A stretch of DNA of 64,000 nt. Origin: Metalysinibacillus jejuensis (GTDB lineage: Bacteria; Bacillota; Bacilli; Bacillales_A; Planococcaceae). Both the position numbers and the translations under genes were made by a program. Positions 34,468-45,004 of this stretch are shown here, piece after piece. The notes below the pieces were generated by a model. It was given only the letters and a program-made list of their open reading frames with translations. It was not told where the DNA came from and ran no database searches. The stretch is taken from the NCBI RefSeq assembly GCF_003057615.1, contig NZ_QAFW01000004.1:36642-100641 (forward strand), given 5' to 3'. How positions within the stretch are numbered: position 1 is the stretch's first letter; the number at the start of each line of letters is the position of its first letter.

Positions 34468-36072
34468 ATGACAACACTTGATCAAATTAACATTTTAATC
34501 GCAGACCCATTAAGCGAGGATGGTATTTTTCCTTTACGCCAAGAAAAAGAATTAAACTTAAACGTAGTAGTGGATACAGGTTTAACGCAAGAAGAGTTAA
34601 TCGCTAAAATTGGTGACTTCCACGTATTATTAGTACGTAGCCAAACAACAGTTACACCTGAAGTTATTAAAGCAGCTAAAAACTTAAAATTAATCGGACG
34701 TGCTGGTGTTGGTGTTGATAATATCGACTTACAAGCAGCAACAGAACACGGTGTAATCGTTGTAAACGCACCAGACGGCAACACTAACTCTGCAGCTGAG
34801 CATACAATCGCTATGATGACTTCCCTTGCACGTTACATCCCTCAAGCTTATAACTCATTAAAAAATGGCAAATGGGATCGTAAATCTTATGTTGGTGTAG
34901 AACTTAAAAACAAAACATTAGGCGTTATCGGCATGGGCCGTATCGGTGCCGAAGTTGCCTACCGCGCTAAAGGTCAACGTATGAAAGTTATTGCATATGA
35001 CCCATTCCTTACAGAAGAACGTGCTAAAGAACTTGGCGTAACAAAAGGTACAGTTGACGAAGTTGTTGCTGCTGCTGATTTTGTAACAGTGCACACACCA
35101 TTACTACCTGAAACACGCAACATCATTAATAAAGAGCGCTTTGCTATTATGAAGGACGGCGTACGCATCATTAACTGTGCGCGCGGCGGTATCGTAAACG
35201 AAGATGATTTATATGATGCAATTAAAGAAGGTAAAGTAGCAGGTGCTGCACTTGACGTATTCATTGAAGAGCCAGCAACAGATAATAAATTATTAACATT
35301 ACCACAAGTAATCGCAACACCTCACCTTGGTGCATCTACGATTGAAGCACAAGAGTCAGTAGCTGTTGACGTATCAAATGATATTATTAAATTCTTTACA
35401 ACGGGCACAGTAACTAACCCAGTAAACATGCCTTCAATTCCTAAAGAATTACTTGCGCAAGTAGAGCCATTCTTTGAGCTTGCAGAAAAACTAGGTACAT
35501 TCGTTACACAATTAACAACTGAACCAGTAAAAGAAATTAACCTTTCTTACGCAGGAGATGTTGCTAACTATGACGTACGTCCATTAACATCAAACGCATT
35601 AAAAGGCTTACTATCTAAAAATCATGGTAACCATGTAAATGATGTTAACGCACGTTACTTAACAGAGCGTATTGGCGTTAAAATTAACGAACATAAAACA
35701 ACAACAGCAAAAGGCTTTACTAGCTTAATTACTATCGAAATTAAAACAGCTAATGAAGTACACTCTGTAGCAGGTACATTATTAAATGGACTTGGTGCAC
35801 GTATCGTTAAAGTTGAAGACTATGTCGTTGACGTAACACCAGAGGGTCACCTATTATATATCCGCAATACAGATAAGCCAGGTGCTATCGGTCGCGTAGC
35901 TACTAAATTAGCTGAAAAAGATATTAATATCGCTACGATGCAAGTAGGTCGTGCACAAGTTGGCGGTAAGGCTGTTATGATGTTATCAGTAGATAATGAA
36001 GTAACAGCAGATGACTTAACATTTGTTGCAGAGTTAACAAATATTGACGAAGTAAAAGCAATTAGCTTATAA
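34468..36072 (+). CDS. serA: D-3-phosphoglycerate dehydrogenase
   Basis: First step of serine synthesis: oxidises 3-phosphoglycerate with NAD+. The 534-residue long form contains the substrate/NAD domain ([18 protein letters not shown] near residue 150, [13 protein letters not shown], the catalytic His in [12 protein letters not shown]), an ASB intervening domain (about 320-450), and a C-terminal ACT domain (about 460-534, [32 protein letters not shown]) for serine feedback. It lies under a T-box leader, and AAGGAG precedes the ATG. Monocistronic, followed by two hairpins. Confidence 0.96.
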   Translation: MTTLDQINILIADPLSEDGIFPLRQEKELNLNVVVDTGLTQEELIAKIGDFHVLLVRSQTTVTPEVIKAAKNLKLIGRAGVGVDNIDLQAATEHGVIVVNAPDGNTNSAAEHTIAMMTSLARYIPQAYNSLKNGKWDRKSYVGVELKNKTLGVIGMGRIGAEVAYRAKGQRMKVIAYDPFLTEERAKELGVTKGTVDEVVAAADFVTVHTPLLPETRNIINKERFAIMKDGVRIINCARGGIVNEDDLYDAIKEGKVAGAALDVFIEEPATDNKLLTLPQVIATPHLGASTIEAQESVAVDVSNDIIKFFTTGTVTNPVNMPSIPKELLAQVEPFFELAEKLGTFVTQLTTEPVKEINLSYAGDVANYDVRPLTSNALKGLLSKNHGNHVNDVNARYLTERIGVKINEHKTTTAKGFTSLITIEIKTANEVHSVAGTLLNGLGARIVKVEDYVVDVTPEGHLLYIRNTDKPGAIGRVATKLAEKDINIATMQVGRAQVGGKAVMMLSVDNEVTADDLTFVAELTNIDEVKAISL

Positions 36073-36079
36073 GTTGTAT

Positions 36080-36114
36080 AATGTAGATTCTCACTACGAG
36101 GATCTACATTTTTA
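36080..36114 (+). terminator. Terminator of serA
   Basis: AATGTAGAT pairs with ATCTACATT over a 13-base loop and is followed by a short T-run, directly after the serA stop. Confidence 0.75.
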
Positions 36115-36121
36115 AATTTAA

Positions 36122-36163
36122 AAAGGCGATTTAGAAAGTTTAAAAACCTTCTAAATCGCCTTT
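36122..36163. terminator. Terminator between serA and azoR
   Basis: AAAGGCGATTTAGAA pairs exactly with TTCTAAATCGCCTTT; A- and T-runs on both sides let it serve both convergent genes. Confidence 0.85.
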
Positions 36164-36172
36164 GTCTTTATA

Positions 36173-36811
36173 TTACGCTTTAACAGCGATTCGATTTACT
36201 TCTTTTGCAACTTCTGCAACACGCGCTAAACCATCCGCAATAATTTGCTCTGCGTTTTGTGGCGCAGCATTATGACCTTCAATAATAACTTCCGCCATAA
36301 TTTCTTGACCAAAAATACCTGTCACTACATTGCGCATATAATTAACAGCCATCTCCATTGAATTAGCTTCTTCAGTTGAATAAACGCCGCCACGAGCATT
36401 TAATAACACAACTTTTTTATTCGGTTGTAAAGAGACCATTTGACCTTGTTCATTATATTTAAATGTGAAACCAGCTTGGAATACATAATCAATAAATGTT
36501 TGCAATTTAGCTGGGATTGTTAAGTTCCATAGTGGGAATGCATATACGATAATATCTGCTTCTGTAAATAACTTTTGGACCTTTTGTTGTGCTGCAAGCA
36601 TTGCTTGTTCTTCATCCGTTAGTGTTTCGCCATTTTGTAACTTACCGAAAATCGCAAAGAAATCTTGACCAAAATACGGTGTATACTCTTCAAATAGGTC
36701 AAATACAGTTACGTTTTCTACCTCGATATTTTCCATAAATGCTTCAAACATTTTGCTTGAAACAGCTTGTGATGATGGTCGGTTATTCGCTTTAACTACT
36801 AATACGTTCAT
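36173..36811 (-). CDS. azoR: FMN-dependent NADH-azoreductase
   Basis: A 212-residue flavodoxin-fold NAD(P)H:quinone/azo reductase. The N-terminal NVLVVKANNRPSSQAVSSKMFEAF binds FMN phosphate, FPLWNLTIPAKLQTFIDYVFQAGFTF is the conserved AzoR central segment, and LLNARGGVYS lies near the flavin. It protects cells against quinones and azo dyes. GGGAGATTAAATAAA precedes the ATG. Monocistronic. Confidence 0.88.
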   Translation of the reverse strand: MNVLVVKANNRPSSQAVSSKMFEAFMENIEVENVTVFDLFEEYTPYFGQDFFAIFGKLQNGETLTDEEQAMLAAQQKVQKLFTEADIIVYAFPLWNLTIPAKLQTFIDYVFQAGFTFKYNEQGQMVSLQPNKKVVLLNARGGVYSTEEANSMEMAVNYMRNVVTGIFGQEIMAEVIIEGHNAAPQNAEQIIADGLARVAEVAKEVNRIAVKA

Positions 36812-36920
36812 TTTATTTAATCTCCCTTAGTTTTCAGTTATCTCGAATTCAAGATATATTACTATCATAAGAAAAACGCATTGAATTGTCAATGCGTTTA
36901 ACTCAGACTTTTGACTGAAA

Positions 36921-37628
36921 TTATAAATTACAACCGTCGTCGGTGCAAACTCCAGCACTCGAATTTCCTTGCATCTTAAGCCCCGGCTTAATGCCTTCTT
37001 CTTCAGCTACTTGCTGAAGCGCTTGTTCGAATACTTCTTTAGGTTGCGCACCAGAAATACCATATTTGCGATTAATAACAAAGAAAGGTACACCTTGCAC
37101 ACCTAATTCGCGGCTTTCTGCAATATCAGCTTGCACAGCATCCGCAAAGTCATTACTTGCTAGTAAAGCTTTAACTTCTGCCTCATCCAATCCTACTTCT
37201 TTAGCTAATGTTACTAATACTTCATCTTGACCGATGCGTTGACCGCCAACGAAGTGACGGTTAAGCAGTAGCTCATTGAGTTCATTTGCCTTGCCCTTCG
37301 TTTCAGCAAACTTCACAAGACGATGTGCCTTTAGCGTGTTCTCTTCTTTTAACTCCGAAAAATCATACGCTAGTCCGACTTCATTGGCACGCGCTACGAT
37401 GCCATCGATCATCCCCTGCGCTTTATCAGGTGTTACTTGGTATTTACGCGACAAACTATCTACTACAGCCACTTCAGAGTCAGTCGGTGTTGTAGGATCT
37501 AGCATATAACTTTTAAATACAACCTCGACATCATCTTCAAGATTTTTTGCACGTATCGCATCCTCTAATTGTTTTTTACCAATATAGCAAAATGGACATA
37601 CATAATCCGACCATACTTCAATTTTCAT
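36921..37628 (-). CDS. DsbA-family oxidoreductase (FrnE-like)
   Basis: A 235-residue cytoplasmic thioredoxin-fold protein with the active-site motif CPFCYIGK near residue 11 and the helical insertion and GVQGVPFFVINRKYGISGAQP cis-Pro region of the FrnE/2-hydroxychromene isomerase group (B. subtilis YwbO-like). Extra cysteines in the C-terminal CTDDGCNL resemble the second redox pair reported in FrnE proteins. There is no signal peptide. It is probably a disulfide oxidoreductase in oxidative stress; no partner gene is adjacent. Confidence 0.85.
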   Translation of the reverse strand: MKIEVWSDYVCPFCYIGKKQLEDAIRAKNLEDDVEVVFKSYMLDPTTPTDSEVAVVDSLSRKYQVTPDKAQGMIDGIVARANEVGLAYDFSELKEENTLKAHRLVKFAETKGKANELNELLLNRHFVGGQRIGQDEVLVTLAKEVGLDEAEVKALLASNDFADAVQADIAESRELGVQGVPFFVINRKYGISGAQPKEVFEQALQQVAEEEGIKPGLKMQGNSSAGVCTDDGCNL

Positions 37629-37698
37629 ATTTTATAGCCTCCCTTATTATCTTCATCATTGTAACGAGCGGGAGATTCAAATAGCAATTTTTCTGCCT

Positions 37699-37727
37699 AA
37701 AAAAAGCACTACGACTCGCGTAGCGCT
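37699..37727 (-). terminator. Terminator of ppaC
   Basis: AGCACTACG pairs with CGTAGCGCT (one mismatch) over 5 bases; a T-run follows on the minus strand. Confidence 0.7.
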
Positions 37728-37734
37728 CTTAGCT

Positions 37735-38661
37735 TTATTGTAAACCTTCCGTTAATACTGGAACGATTTGTTTTTTTCGTGATACTACACCTGGCAGTAC
37801 AATTCTTGAATTGTTAAGTTGTGCATTAAATGCTTGAGCTGCTTGAGCTTGCGCATCACCTAACACAATAGCTTCTGAGTTATTGTTTAATATATCGGTT
37901 ACAACAAAGAAGTATAAACCTAAACCTTCTTTTTCGATTAATGCTGCTCCTAGCTTTTCAACTTCCGGTTGACGTACTAACACATCATTAACATCTACAG
38001 CGTTTACTTGGGCCACGATTGCTTTATGTGCACCGAAAGTAAACTCTTTAGCGTCAAGCGTTAATAGTTCTTCAGTTGTTTTTTTGCTTAAGTCTGCTCC
38101 TGCTTTTAGCATTGCTAAGCCATACTCTGCTGCATCTACACCTGCAATAACAGCTAACTCATTAGCTGCTTTAACATCTTGCTCTGTACATGTTGGTGAT
38201 TTAAATAATAATGTATCCGAAATAATAGCTGATAACATTAGTCCTGCAATATTTGCTGGAATTTCAATGTCATGCTCTTTAAATAATTTATTTAAAATCG
38301 TCGCTGTACAACCTACTGGCTCAACGCGCATATAAAGAGGGTCCGCCGTTACAAAGTTTGCAATGCGGTGATGATCTACTACTTCTAAAATTGTAACGTC
38401 CTCAATATCTACAGCAGATTGTTGAAATTCATTGTGGTCTACTAACATTACTTGCTTTGTTTCTGCTGCTACACGCTCAACTAAGCGCGGTGCCTCGAAG
38501 CCAAATTTATCTAAAGCATATTGTGTTTCGCCGTTTACTTCACCTAAGCGTACTGCCTCCGCATCTACACCTAGCTGCTGTTTTAAATATGCGTGTACAA
38601 TTGCTGAAGAAATTGAATCTGTATCTGGATTTTGGTGTCCAAAAACTAAAACTTTCGTCAT
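37735..38661 (-). CDS. ppaC: Manganese-dependent inorganic pyrophosphatase
   Basis: Family II pyrophosphatase of 308 residues. DHH-superfamily metal motifs are clear: [14 protein letters not shown] (residues 6-19), VDHNEF and [10 protein letters not shown] (about 96-105), plus the DHHA2 C-terminal domain ending [13 protein letters not shown] with the substrate-binding SRKKQ. It hydrolyses pyrophosphate from biosynthesis. Length and motifs are those of B. subtilis PpaC. AGGAGGC precedes the ATG. Confidence 0.95.
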   Translation of the reverse strand: MTKVLVFGHQNPDTDSISSAIVHAYLKQQLGVDAEAVRLGEVNGETQYALDKFGFEAPRLVERVAAETKQVMLVDHNEFQQSAVDIEDVTILEVVDHHRIANFVTADPLYMRVEPVGCTATILNKLFKEHDIEIPANIAGLMLSAIISDTLLFKSPTCTEQDVKAANELAVIAGVDAAEYGLAMLKAGADLSKKTTEELLTLDAKEFTFGAHKAIVAQVNAVDVNDVLVRQPEVEKLGAALIEKEGLGLYFFVVTDILNNNSEAIVLGDAQAQAAQAFNAQLNNSRIVLPGVVSRKKQIVPVLTEGLQ

Positions 38662-38734
38662 TTTATTGCCTCCTAAATGATTATCTACATTTCATTTTTA
38701 TTTTATCATATTTAGATGCAATTGAAATCAATGA

Positions 38735-38998
38735 CTACCAAAGAACACTTTCTATTTTTTGTTCTTCAGGATTTTTAAGATCTTCTCTTAAGCGCTCTTG
38801 CAATGCTACAAAACCATTTACCTCAATAGCATAACAAAAACGTACAATTGTTGATTCGCTAACACCTATTTCTTTACTTAAGCTAGCAATACTATTTTGC
38901 ACTACCATATGAGGATGATTAATCACATATTGCGCTACAATTTTTTGACCTTTTGATAAACGCAAATATTTACCTTTAATATGTTCACATAAAGTCAC
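38735..38998 (-). CDS. RpiR-type N-terminal HTH domain only
   Basis: An 87-residue protein with the RpiR/MurR DNA-binding domain: LSKGQKIVAQYVINHPHMVVQNSIASLSKEIGVSESTIVRFCYAIEVNGFVALQERLREDL. Full RpiR regulators carry a C-terminal sugar-phosphate-binding SIS domain of about 150 residues, which is absent here, and the remaining 73 bases to ppaC do not encode one. It is either a naturally short regulator or a truncated remnant. No sugar operon is adjacent. Confidence 0.72.
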   Translation of the reverse strand: MTLCEHIKGKYLRLSKGQKIVAQYVINHPHMVVQNSIASLSKEIGVSESTIVRFCYAIEVNGFVALQERLREDLKNPEEQKIESVLW

Positions 38999-39104
38999 GC
39001 CTATTGTCCCGCCTTTTCCATTCCAAATTTTATCTTCTTATTAACGTACCACCTTAACAATCTGAAAACAACGACTTTTCTGATAATTTAATAAATTAGA
39101 CATA

Positions 39105-39149
39105 AAGAGAGCAAAAGCGCTTCTCTAGTAAGAAAAGCGCTCTTGCTCT
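39105..39149 (-). terminator. Terminator of the MFS transporter gene
   Basis: AGAGCAAAAGCGCTT pairs with AAGCGCTCTTGCTCT with small bulges, immediately after the stop of the minus-strand transporter gene. Confidence 0.75.
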
Positions 39150-39150
39150 G

Positions 39151-40350
39151 TTAGGTCAGTTCAATTTGCTTTGTTTCTTTACCGAAAACTACTAATACGA
39201 GTACACCTAGTAAAATAGCGCCACAAAACAATGTAAATACTACGCTAATATCATAACCTTTAGCAAGCATTGATCCTACAAGCAACGGTCCGAATATGCC
39301 ACCGATACGCCCACTCGCTGCTGCAAGACCTGCACCTGTACCACGAATGACCGTTGGGTATTGTTCTGGCGTATAAGCATATAGCGCCCCCCAAGCTCCT
39401 AAATTAAAGAAGGATAAAAACATACCTGCAATAAGGAGCGTCACTGCTGTTGTTGCATTACCAAACACTACAGCACTAATTGCTGTCCCAATTAAATAAG
39501 TAGCTAACACAAATTTTCGTCCTGCTCTTTCAATGAGCCATGCAGCAGTGAAGTAGCCCGGTAATTGTGCAAGCGTCATAATTAACACATACTTAAAGCT
39601 CGAGATTAAATCAAAGCCTTTGCCCATCATAACGCTTGGTAGCCATAAAAACATACCATAATAAGAAAATACTACTGCAAACCATACTACCCACAAAACA
39701 AATGTAGAGCGTGCATGATCTTTTGACCACACTTCCTTAATGTTCTGCCACGCACTTCGATTAGGATTAGCCTTTTTTGTAAATTGCGGTGAGTCTGGTA
39801 AGTTCCAGCGCAAATAAATGGCATAAAATGCTGGTAAAGCTGTTAAAATGAGCGCAACTCTCCACCCATACGTAGGAATAACGAAATACGAAATCAATGC
39901 GGCAACAAGCCAACCACCTGCCCAAAAGCTTTCGAGTAATACAACCATCTTGCCACGCTCTTTAGCATCGACACTTTCAGATACAAGTGTTGAAGCAACT
40001 GGCAACTCGCCACCTAGCCCCATGCCTACGAAGAAGCGCAATACTAAAAATAGTGCAAGCGTTGATGTAAATGCAGATAAACCGCTCGCTACAGAAAACA
40101 AAATTAATGTAGCCATAAAAATGTGTTTACGTCCTACTTTATCAGCCAATACGCCAAAGACGACGGCTCCAATGGCCATACCGATGGAGTTGACACTACC
40201 AATCCAGCCCATTTCAGTAGGAGTTAAAGCCCAGTCTGCTGCAAGCGCTGCAATGACAAAAGATAAAATGCCGACGTCCATTGCATCAAACATCCAACCT
40301 AGCCCCGCAACACCTAGTAACTTACGTTTAGATATTGTTCCATTTTCCAT
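39151..40350 (-). CDS. MFS transporter (AAHS / sugar-porter-like)
   Basis: A 399-residue, twelve-helix major facilitator. The motif A loop GVLADKVGRKHIFM lies between helices 2 and 3; FVGMGLGGELPVASTLVSESVDAKERGKMV follows helix 4; and the second half has ERAGRKFVLATY. This is close to the NiaP/YceI and aromatic-acid:H+ symporter group. The substrate cannot be assigned; a vitamin or aromatic acid is plausible. Single gene, divergent from thrC. Confidence 0.8.
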   Translation of the reverse strand: MENGTISKRKLLGVAGLGWMFDAMDVGILSFVIAALAADWALTPTEMGWIGSVNSIGMAIGAVVFGVLADKVGRKHIFMATLILFSVASGLSAFTSTLALFLVLRFFVGMGLGGELPVASTLVSESVDAKERGKMVVLLESFWAGGWLVAALISYFVIPTYGWRVALILTALPAFYAIYLRWNLPDSPQFTKKANPNRSAWQNIKEVWSKDHARSTFVLWVVWFAVVFSYYGMFLWLPSVMMGKGFDLISSFKYVLIMTLAQLPGYFTAAWLIERAGRKFVLATYLIGTAISAVVFGNATTAVTLLIAGMFLSFFNLGAWGALYAYTPEQYPTVIRGTGAGLAAASGRIGGIFGPLLVGSMLAKGYDISVVFTLFCGAILLGVLVLVVFGKETKQIELT

Positions 40351-40560
40351 GTTAACTCTCCTGTCTTGTCATTATGTTTTACACTATACGCCTATTTTTT
40401 TGTAGTTACAATGCCGTTATCTTACAAAAGTCACGCGAATTTAACACATTGTTTCGACAATTTGTTGTATCCTATTGTATATAGGGATTTTTTACGTTAA
40501 AATGTCCTGTATACAAAAACAACTGTTCATCACAAAAGAACATTAAGGAGCTCGTTAGCT

Positions 40561-41613
40561 ATGTGGAAAGGTTTAATCGAAGAATATAAAAACTACTTAC
40601 CAGTAACAGAAAATACACCAGCACTAACTTTAAATGAAGGTAACACTCCGTTAATTCATTTAGTTAATTTATCAAAAGAGTTAGGCATCGAACTGTACGG
40701 AAAAATCGAGGGCGCTAACCCAACAGGTTCATTTAAAGACCGCGGTATGGTTTTTGCAGTAGCAAAAGCTATTGAAGACGGTAGTAAATGTGTAATATGT
40801 GCATCAACTGGTAATACATCTGCGGCAGCGGCGGCTTATGCTACACGCGCTGGTATCCAATCAATCGTCGTTATCCCTAAAGGTAAAGTAGCGCTTGGTA
40901 AATTAGCACAAGCTGCAATGTATGGCGCTAAAATTATTGAGATTGATGGCAACTTTGACGATGCACTTAACATCGTACGTCAAGTAAGTGAAACATCACC
41001 TGTTGCACTTGTTAACTCAGTAAACCCTTACCGTATTGAAGGTCAAAAAACCGCATCATTTGAAATTGTTGATGCACTTGGTAAAGCACCAGACTATTTG
41101 TGTATCCCTGTTGGTAACGCTGGTAATATCACAGCTTATTGGAAGGGCTTTAAAGAATATAATGAAGCTAAACAATGTGGCACTCCAAAAATGTATGGCT
41201 TTGAGGCTGAAGGTGCTGCTGCTATCGTAACAGGTCAACCGATTGCACAACCTGAAACTGTAGCTACAGCCATCCGTATCGGTAACCCAGCGAGCTGGTC
41301 ATTAGCTGAAGCTGCTCGTGACGAGTCTGGCGGTATTATTGATTCAGTAACAGACGCAGAAATCATTGAAGCTTATAAAATGATCGCTGGTAAAGAAGGT
41401 ATCTTCGTAGAGCCAGGTTCAGCAGCATCATTAGCAGGCGTGATTAAATCTGTTAAAGCAGGTAAAATCGAAAAAGGCGCACAAGTTGTTACAGTCTTTA
41501 CAGGTAACGGCTTAAAAGATCCTGACACAGCAATGGACGTATCAACAGTTGAGGTTAAATCATTGAAAAACGATGAAGCTGAAATTCGTGCTTACATTGA
41601 GGGTGTACTATGA
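40561..41613 (+). CDS. thrC: Threonine synthase
   Basis: PLP enzyme converting O-phosphohomoserine to threonine; 350 residues, the short Bacillus form. The PLP lysine lies in [18 protein letters not shown] (about residue 60), [17 protein letters not shown] follows, and the Gly-rich phosphate loop is [18 protein letters not shown] precedes the ATG. Its stop overlaps the thrB start (ATGA), so the two are coupled. The usual upstream hom gene is absent here, where an MFS gene lies instead. Confidence 0.95.
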   Translation: MWKGLIEEYKNYLPVTENTPALTLNEGNTPLIHLVNLSKELGIELYGKIEGANPTGSFKDRGMVFAVAKAIEDGSKCVICASTGNTSAAAAAYATRAGIQSIVVIPKGKVALGKLAQAAMYGAKIIEIDGNFDDALNIVRQVSETSPVALVNSVNPYRIEGQKTASFEIVDALGKAPDYLCIPVGNAGNITAYWKGFKEYNEAKQCGTPKMYGFEAEGAAAIVTGQPIAQPETVATAIRIGNPASWSLAEAARDESGGIIDSVTDAEIIEAYKMIAGKEGIFVEPGSAASLAGVIKSVKAGKIEKGAQVVTVFTGNGLKDPDTAMDVSTVEVKSLKNDEAEIRAYIEGVL

Positions 41614-42500
41614 GTAAATGGCGCATCACTGTGCCAGGTAGTACGGCTAACTTAGGCCCCGGTTTTGATTCAATTGGGCTTGGGTTAGCATTGTATTTAA
41701 CGCTGGACGTAAGCTTGCAAGATGAGTGGGAAATTATTCATCTCGACAGTAATGGTCCTTCAGACTTTACAATTGATGAACATCTGCTCTATAAAATTGC
41801 TAAAAAAACGGCTGAGTTATACCAAGCCACTTTGCCTGCTTGTCGTGTAGAAATGGCAAGCGAGTTACCGTTAGCGCGCGGGCTAGGTAGTAGCGCAGCT
41901 GTAATCGTAGCAGGTATTGAGCTCGCTAACCAAGTATGTGAACTACAGTTAAGCACACAAGACAAACTTGACCTCTCTTCAGCTATAGAAGGTCATCCTG
42001 ATAATGCTACAGCCTCTGTATTAGGTGGCTTAACCATTTCTAGTATGCAAACTGAAGATACGACAGATACCCTTCATATTAATGGTATTGACGCAGCTTT
42101 CGTTGTGTATATTCCTGATGTGGAGTTAAAAACAGCCGATGCTCGCTCTGTACTGCCTGAAAAACTTGCGCGTAGCTATGCTGTTACGGCGAGTGCTAAT
42201 GCAAATATGCTAGCAGCTTCCTTAATGGCAAAAGATTTTGAGCGTGCAGGACGCTATATGGAGCTTGATAAATTTCACGAGCCTTACCGCGCTACTTTAA
42301 TTCCTAACTTTGCTGCTATTAAAAAGACGGCTAAAGAATACGGTGCTTACGGTACTGCCCTAAGCGGTGCAGGACCGACCATGATTTCTTTAGTGCCAAC
42401 AGAAGGTGCAGAAGCGTTTGCTGAAAAAATGCAACAAGCTTTCCCTAAGCATCAAGTAATTTTAACAAAAGCAGATGAACACGGTATTCGTGTAAACTAA
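41610..42500 (+). CDS. thrB: Homoserine kinase
   Basis: GHMP-family kinase of 296 residues that phosphorylates homoserine for ThrC. Motifs: [21 protein letters not shown] at the N-terminus, the ATP-binding [21 protein letters not shown], and [14 protein letters not shown] at the C-terminus. It overlaps thrC by 4 bases and ends at a strong bidirectional hairpin. Confidence 0.95.
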   Translation: MSKWRITVPGSTANLGPGFDSIGLGLALYLTLDVSLQDEWEIIHLDSNGPSDFTIDEHLLYKIAKKTAELYQATLPACRVEMASELPLARGLGSSAAVIVAGIELANQVCELQLSTQDKLDLSSAIEGHPDNATASVLGGLTISSMQTEDTTDTLHINGIDAAFVVYIPDVELKTADARSVLPEKLARSYAVTASANANMLAASLMAKDFERAGRYMELDKFHEPYRATLIPNFAAIKKTAKEYGAYGTALSGAGPTMISLVPTEGAEAFAEKMQQAFPKHQVILTKADEHGIRVN

Positions 42501-42541
42501 AAAAATGAGGCATTGCGTAAATTCGCAATGCCTCATTTTTT
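42500..42541. terminator. Bidirectional terminator between thrB and the PAP2 gene
   Basis: AAAAATGAGGCATTGCG pairs exactly with CGCAATGCCTCATTTTT over a 6-base loop, serving the convergent genes. Confidence 0.92.
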
Positions 42542-43142
42542 ATTGACGTTTAATTACACGCTCACGGTACTCGTACCAAAATACACTTAGCATAAACCAA
42601 GCAAATCCTAAGCTAAAGCCACCTATGACATCTGAGCCGAAATGACGACTCTCTGCAATACGCGACAGCCCTATTAATAGGCTAAGCACTGCTGCACCTA
42701 ACCATACTATATAGGCACGTTTTTGAGAGGTTGTATAGTGTGAAAAAACATACGCTAACGTAAATAAATAAATAATACCTCCCATTGAATGCCCAGAAGG
42801 AAAACTAAATGAAGTAAGTTGCTCTAACCGTTCAGGGCGTGGACGTGCAATTAGAAATTTAAAGCCTTGATTAGCAACCATGCCACCAGCATTCGCCAAC
42901 AATACAAAAAGCATCGCACGATAATCTCGCTTTAACCATAAAAATAACATTAATAAAGCTACTACCACTACTACAAATGCTGGCTCTCCAATATAATGAA
43001 ATACCCCTAATACCGCATTATCTTTAAACCAAGAAGAAGCCAATTGATCTAATGTATTTATAAAATCACTTTGTAAATTTAACCATACTAAAAGAAAGAG
43101 TATGATACCTACTATACCGCCTGCATAAGCTAGTCGCTTCAT
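42540..43142 (-). CDS. PAP2-family phosphatase
   Basis: A 200-residue membrane phosphatase with six hydrophobic segments and the full three-part acid-phosphatase signature: KFLIARPRPERL (KxxxxxxRP), FPSGHSMGG, and SRIAESRHFGSDVIGG (SRxxxxxHxxxD). Such enzymes dephosphorylate undecaprenyl pyrophosphate or phosphatidylglycerol phosphate at the outer membrane face. Which of these applies is open. Single gene. Confidence 0.87.
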   Translation of the reverse strand: MKRLAYAGGIVGIILFLLVWLNLQSDFINTLDQLASSWFKDNAVLGVFHYIGEPAFVVVVVALLMLFLWLKRDYRAMLFVLLANAGGMVANQGFKFLIARPRPERLEQLTSFSFPSGHSMGGIIYLFTLAYVFSHYTTSQKRAYIVWLGAAVLSLLIGLSRIAESRHFGSDVIGGFSLGFAWFMLSVFWYEYRERVIKRQ

Positions 43143-43190
43143 CCGATTACCTCCTTACTCCTTTTTAGTATACCTGTTTTTTTACTACAA

Positions 43191-43219
43191 AAATAGGCAT
43201 TCCCAAAAGAGGAATGCCT
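43191..43219 (-). terminator. Terminator of the siderophore operon
   Basis: AGGCATTCC pairs with GGAATGCCT over 7 bases, then a T-run on the minus strand. It ends the four-gene uptake operon. Confidence 0.85.
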
Positions 43220-43229
43220 AACGTTTTAA

Positions 43230-44219
43230 TTAAAATGCTTGATCGATTGATTTTACCTTTTCTAATTCAGATACTAAACCGCCACCTGATAAGTACCAGA
43301 TTGTTGGGTCTAAGTAATAAATGTCTTCGTTTTGTGCAGCTGTTGTTTTGCTGACAATTTTATTCTCGATTGCTTCTGCAGTTTTTGATTCTTCACCAAT
43401 CGCTGCATCACGGTCGATAACGAATAAAATATCTGGGTTTTTATCTAAAATGTACTCAAATGATACTGAGTCACCATGACCTTCTACTTTAATGTTTTCG
43501 TCTACTGCTGGTACACCGTAAACATCATGTACTACACCAAAACGACCGCCAGGACCGTAAGCGAATAATTCACCAGCTGAACCTAATGTTACTAATGCTT
43601 TTTTGTCTGTTGCTTTTGCTTTTTCTTGTAATGCTGCTACTGCTTCGTCAAACTCTGCTAATTTTTCAGTTACGATATCTTCTTTACCAAAGATTTTACC
43701 TGCTAATTCAGAGTTAGCTTTGAAAGAGTTAACGTAGTCTGTATTGTCTAAACCAATGTAAACTGTTGGTGCAATTTTGCTTAATTCTTCGTATGCATCA
43801 CCTTGACGACCTGAGATAAAGATTACGTCTGGTTTCATAATTGCAATTTTTTCGAAGTCTGGTTCTTTTAAAGCACCTAAATCTTCGTATTTATCATCCG
43901 CATATTTGTTTAAATAAGCAGGTAATACTTTTTTAGAAACAGCTGCTACTTCAACACCTAATGTATCTAATGTATCAAGGAAACCGTAATCAAATACCGC
44001 TACTTTTTCTGGCATTTTGTCTAATGTTACTTCTTTAAATCCTTCTGGTTGTGCAATTGTTAATGGGTAAACGCCTGCGTCTTCTTCTGTTGTTTCTGCT
44101 GCTGGTTTGTCAGCTTCCTTTGAAGTATCTTCTGCTGCTTTTTCTTCTTTATTACCACAAGCTGCTAGTACTAATACCATCATCGCCATTAATAGCGTTA
44201 AAATCTTCCAATTTTTCAT
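43230..44219 (-). CDS. Siderophore-binding lipoprotein (YclQ/FatB-like)
   Basis: Extracellular solute-binding lipoprotein of 329 residues with lipobox LAAC (Cys 21), an acidic low-complexity linker, and a type III binding-protein fold joined by one long helix. Segments VAVFDYGFLDTLDTLGVEVAAVSKK, IMKPDVIFISGRQGDAYEELSKIAPTVYIG and LDKNPDILFVIDRDAAIG closely resemble petrobactin/enterobactin receptors of the YclQ/FatB/CeuE type. Last gene of a Fur-preceded operon with two permeases and an ATPase. A catecholate siderophore is the likely cargo; the exact one is inferred. Confidence 0.88.
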   Translation of the reverse strand: MKNWKILTLLMAMMVLVLAACGNKEEKAAEDTSKEADKPAAETTEEDAGVYPLTIAQPEGFKEVTLDKMPEKVAVFDYGFLDTLDTLGVEVAAVSKKVLPAYLNKYADDKYEDLGALKEPDFEKIAIMKPDVIFISGRQGDAYEELSKIAPTVYIGLDNTDYVNSFKANSELAGKIFGKEDIVTEKLAEFDEAVAALQEKAKATDKKALVTLGSAGELFAYGPGGRFGVVHDVYGVPAVDENIKVEGHGDSVSFEYILDKNPDILFVIDRDAAIGEESKTAEAIENKIVSKTTAAQNEDIYYLDPTIWYLSGGGLVSELEKVKSIDQAF

Positions 44220-44242
44220 TGTAAATATAATCTCCTTTTAAG

Positions 44243-45004
44243 TTAAGAATTAAAGTATACACAGATACGACAACCATTTTGCTCTTGCACAGGGATATCC
44301 ATGTCGTAAATATCCTTTAGTGCCTCTGAGTTAATGATGTCATGTGTAGGACCATCTTTTACAACGCGCCCATCTTTTAGTGCTACGATGCGATCTGAAT
44401 AGACAGAGGCAAAGTTAATGTCATGTAAAACAATAACGACTGTTTTACCTAACTCATCTACGAGCTTACGTAAAATTTTCATAATTTGTACAGAGTGTTT
44501 CATATCTAAGTTGTTTAGTGGTTCGTCGAGTAAAATATACTCTGTATCTTGCGCAATAACCATCGCAATAAATGCACGTTGTCGTTGACCGCCTGATAAC
44601 TCATCTAAAAAGTTATGTTGTAAATCTTCTAAGTTCATATATGCGAGCGCTTCATCTACTTTAACATTATCTTCGTCATTAAGACGTCCCTTCGTATAAG
44701 GAAAACGACCGAATGCTACTAACTCACGAATCGTTAAACGCACATTCATATAGTTAGATTGTTTTAAAATCGAAACACGTTTAGCAAATTCATCAGATTT
44801 CCAACGACGAACATCCGCCTTATCTAGTAATACTTCACCTGTATCTGCGTTAAGCAGTCTACTCACCATTGATAGTAATGTAGATTTACCAGCGCCGTTT
44901 GGGCCAATAAAAGATGTAATCATGCCCGGTTGAATATCTACTGTAACGTTCTCTACTACAGATTTGCTACCGTATTTTTTCGTAAGCTCTTTTACTTGAA
45001 TCAT
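44243..45004 (-). CDS. Siderophore ABC transporter ATPase (YclP-like)
   Basis: A 253-residue ATPase of the FecCD/FepC type: Walker A GPNGAGKST near residue 37, signature LSGGQRQRAFIAMVIAQ, Walker B YILLDEPLNNLD, and VLHDINFAS. Its ATG overlaps the end of the permease gene by 4 bases. It energises uptake through the two permeases encoded just upstream. Confidence 0.9.
   Translation of the reverse strand: MIQVKELTKKYGSKSVVENVTVDIQPGMITSFIGPNGAGKSTLLSMVSRLLNADTGEVLLDKADVRRWKSDEFAKRVSILKQSNYMNVRLTIRELVAFGRFPYTKGRLNDEDNVKVDEALAYMNLEDLQHNFLDELSGGQRQRAFIAMVIAQDTEYILLDEPLNNLDMKHSVQIMKILRKLVDELGKTVVIVLHDINFASVYSDRIVALKDGRVVKDGPTHDIINSEALKDIYDMDIPVQEQNGCRICVYFNS

Noticed and set aside
40351..40560. 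Possible T-box or riboswitch before thrC
   Set aside because: No T-box core sequence, no terminator/antiterminator pair and too little room; only a weak promoter-like stretch is present.
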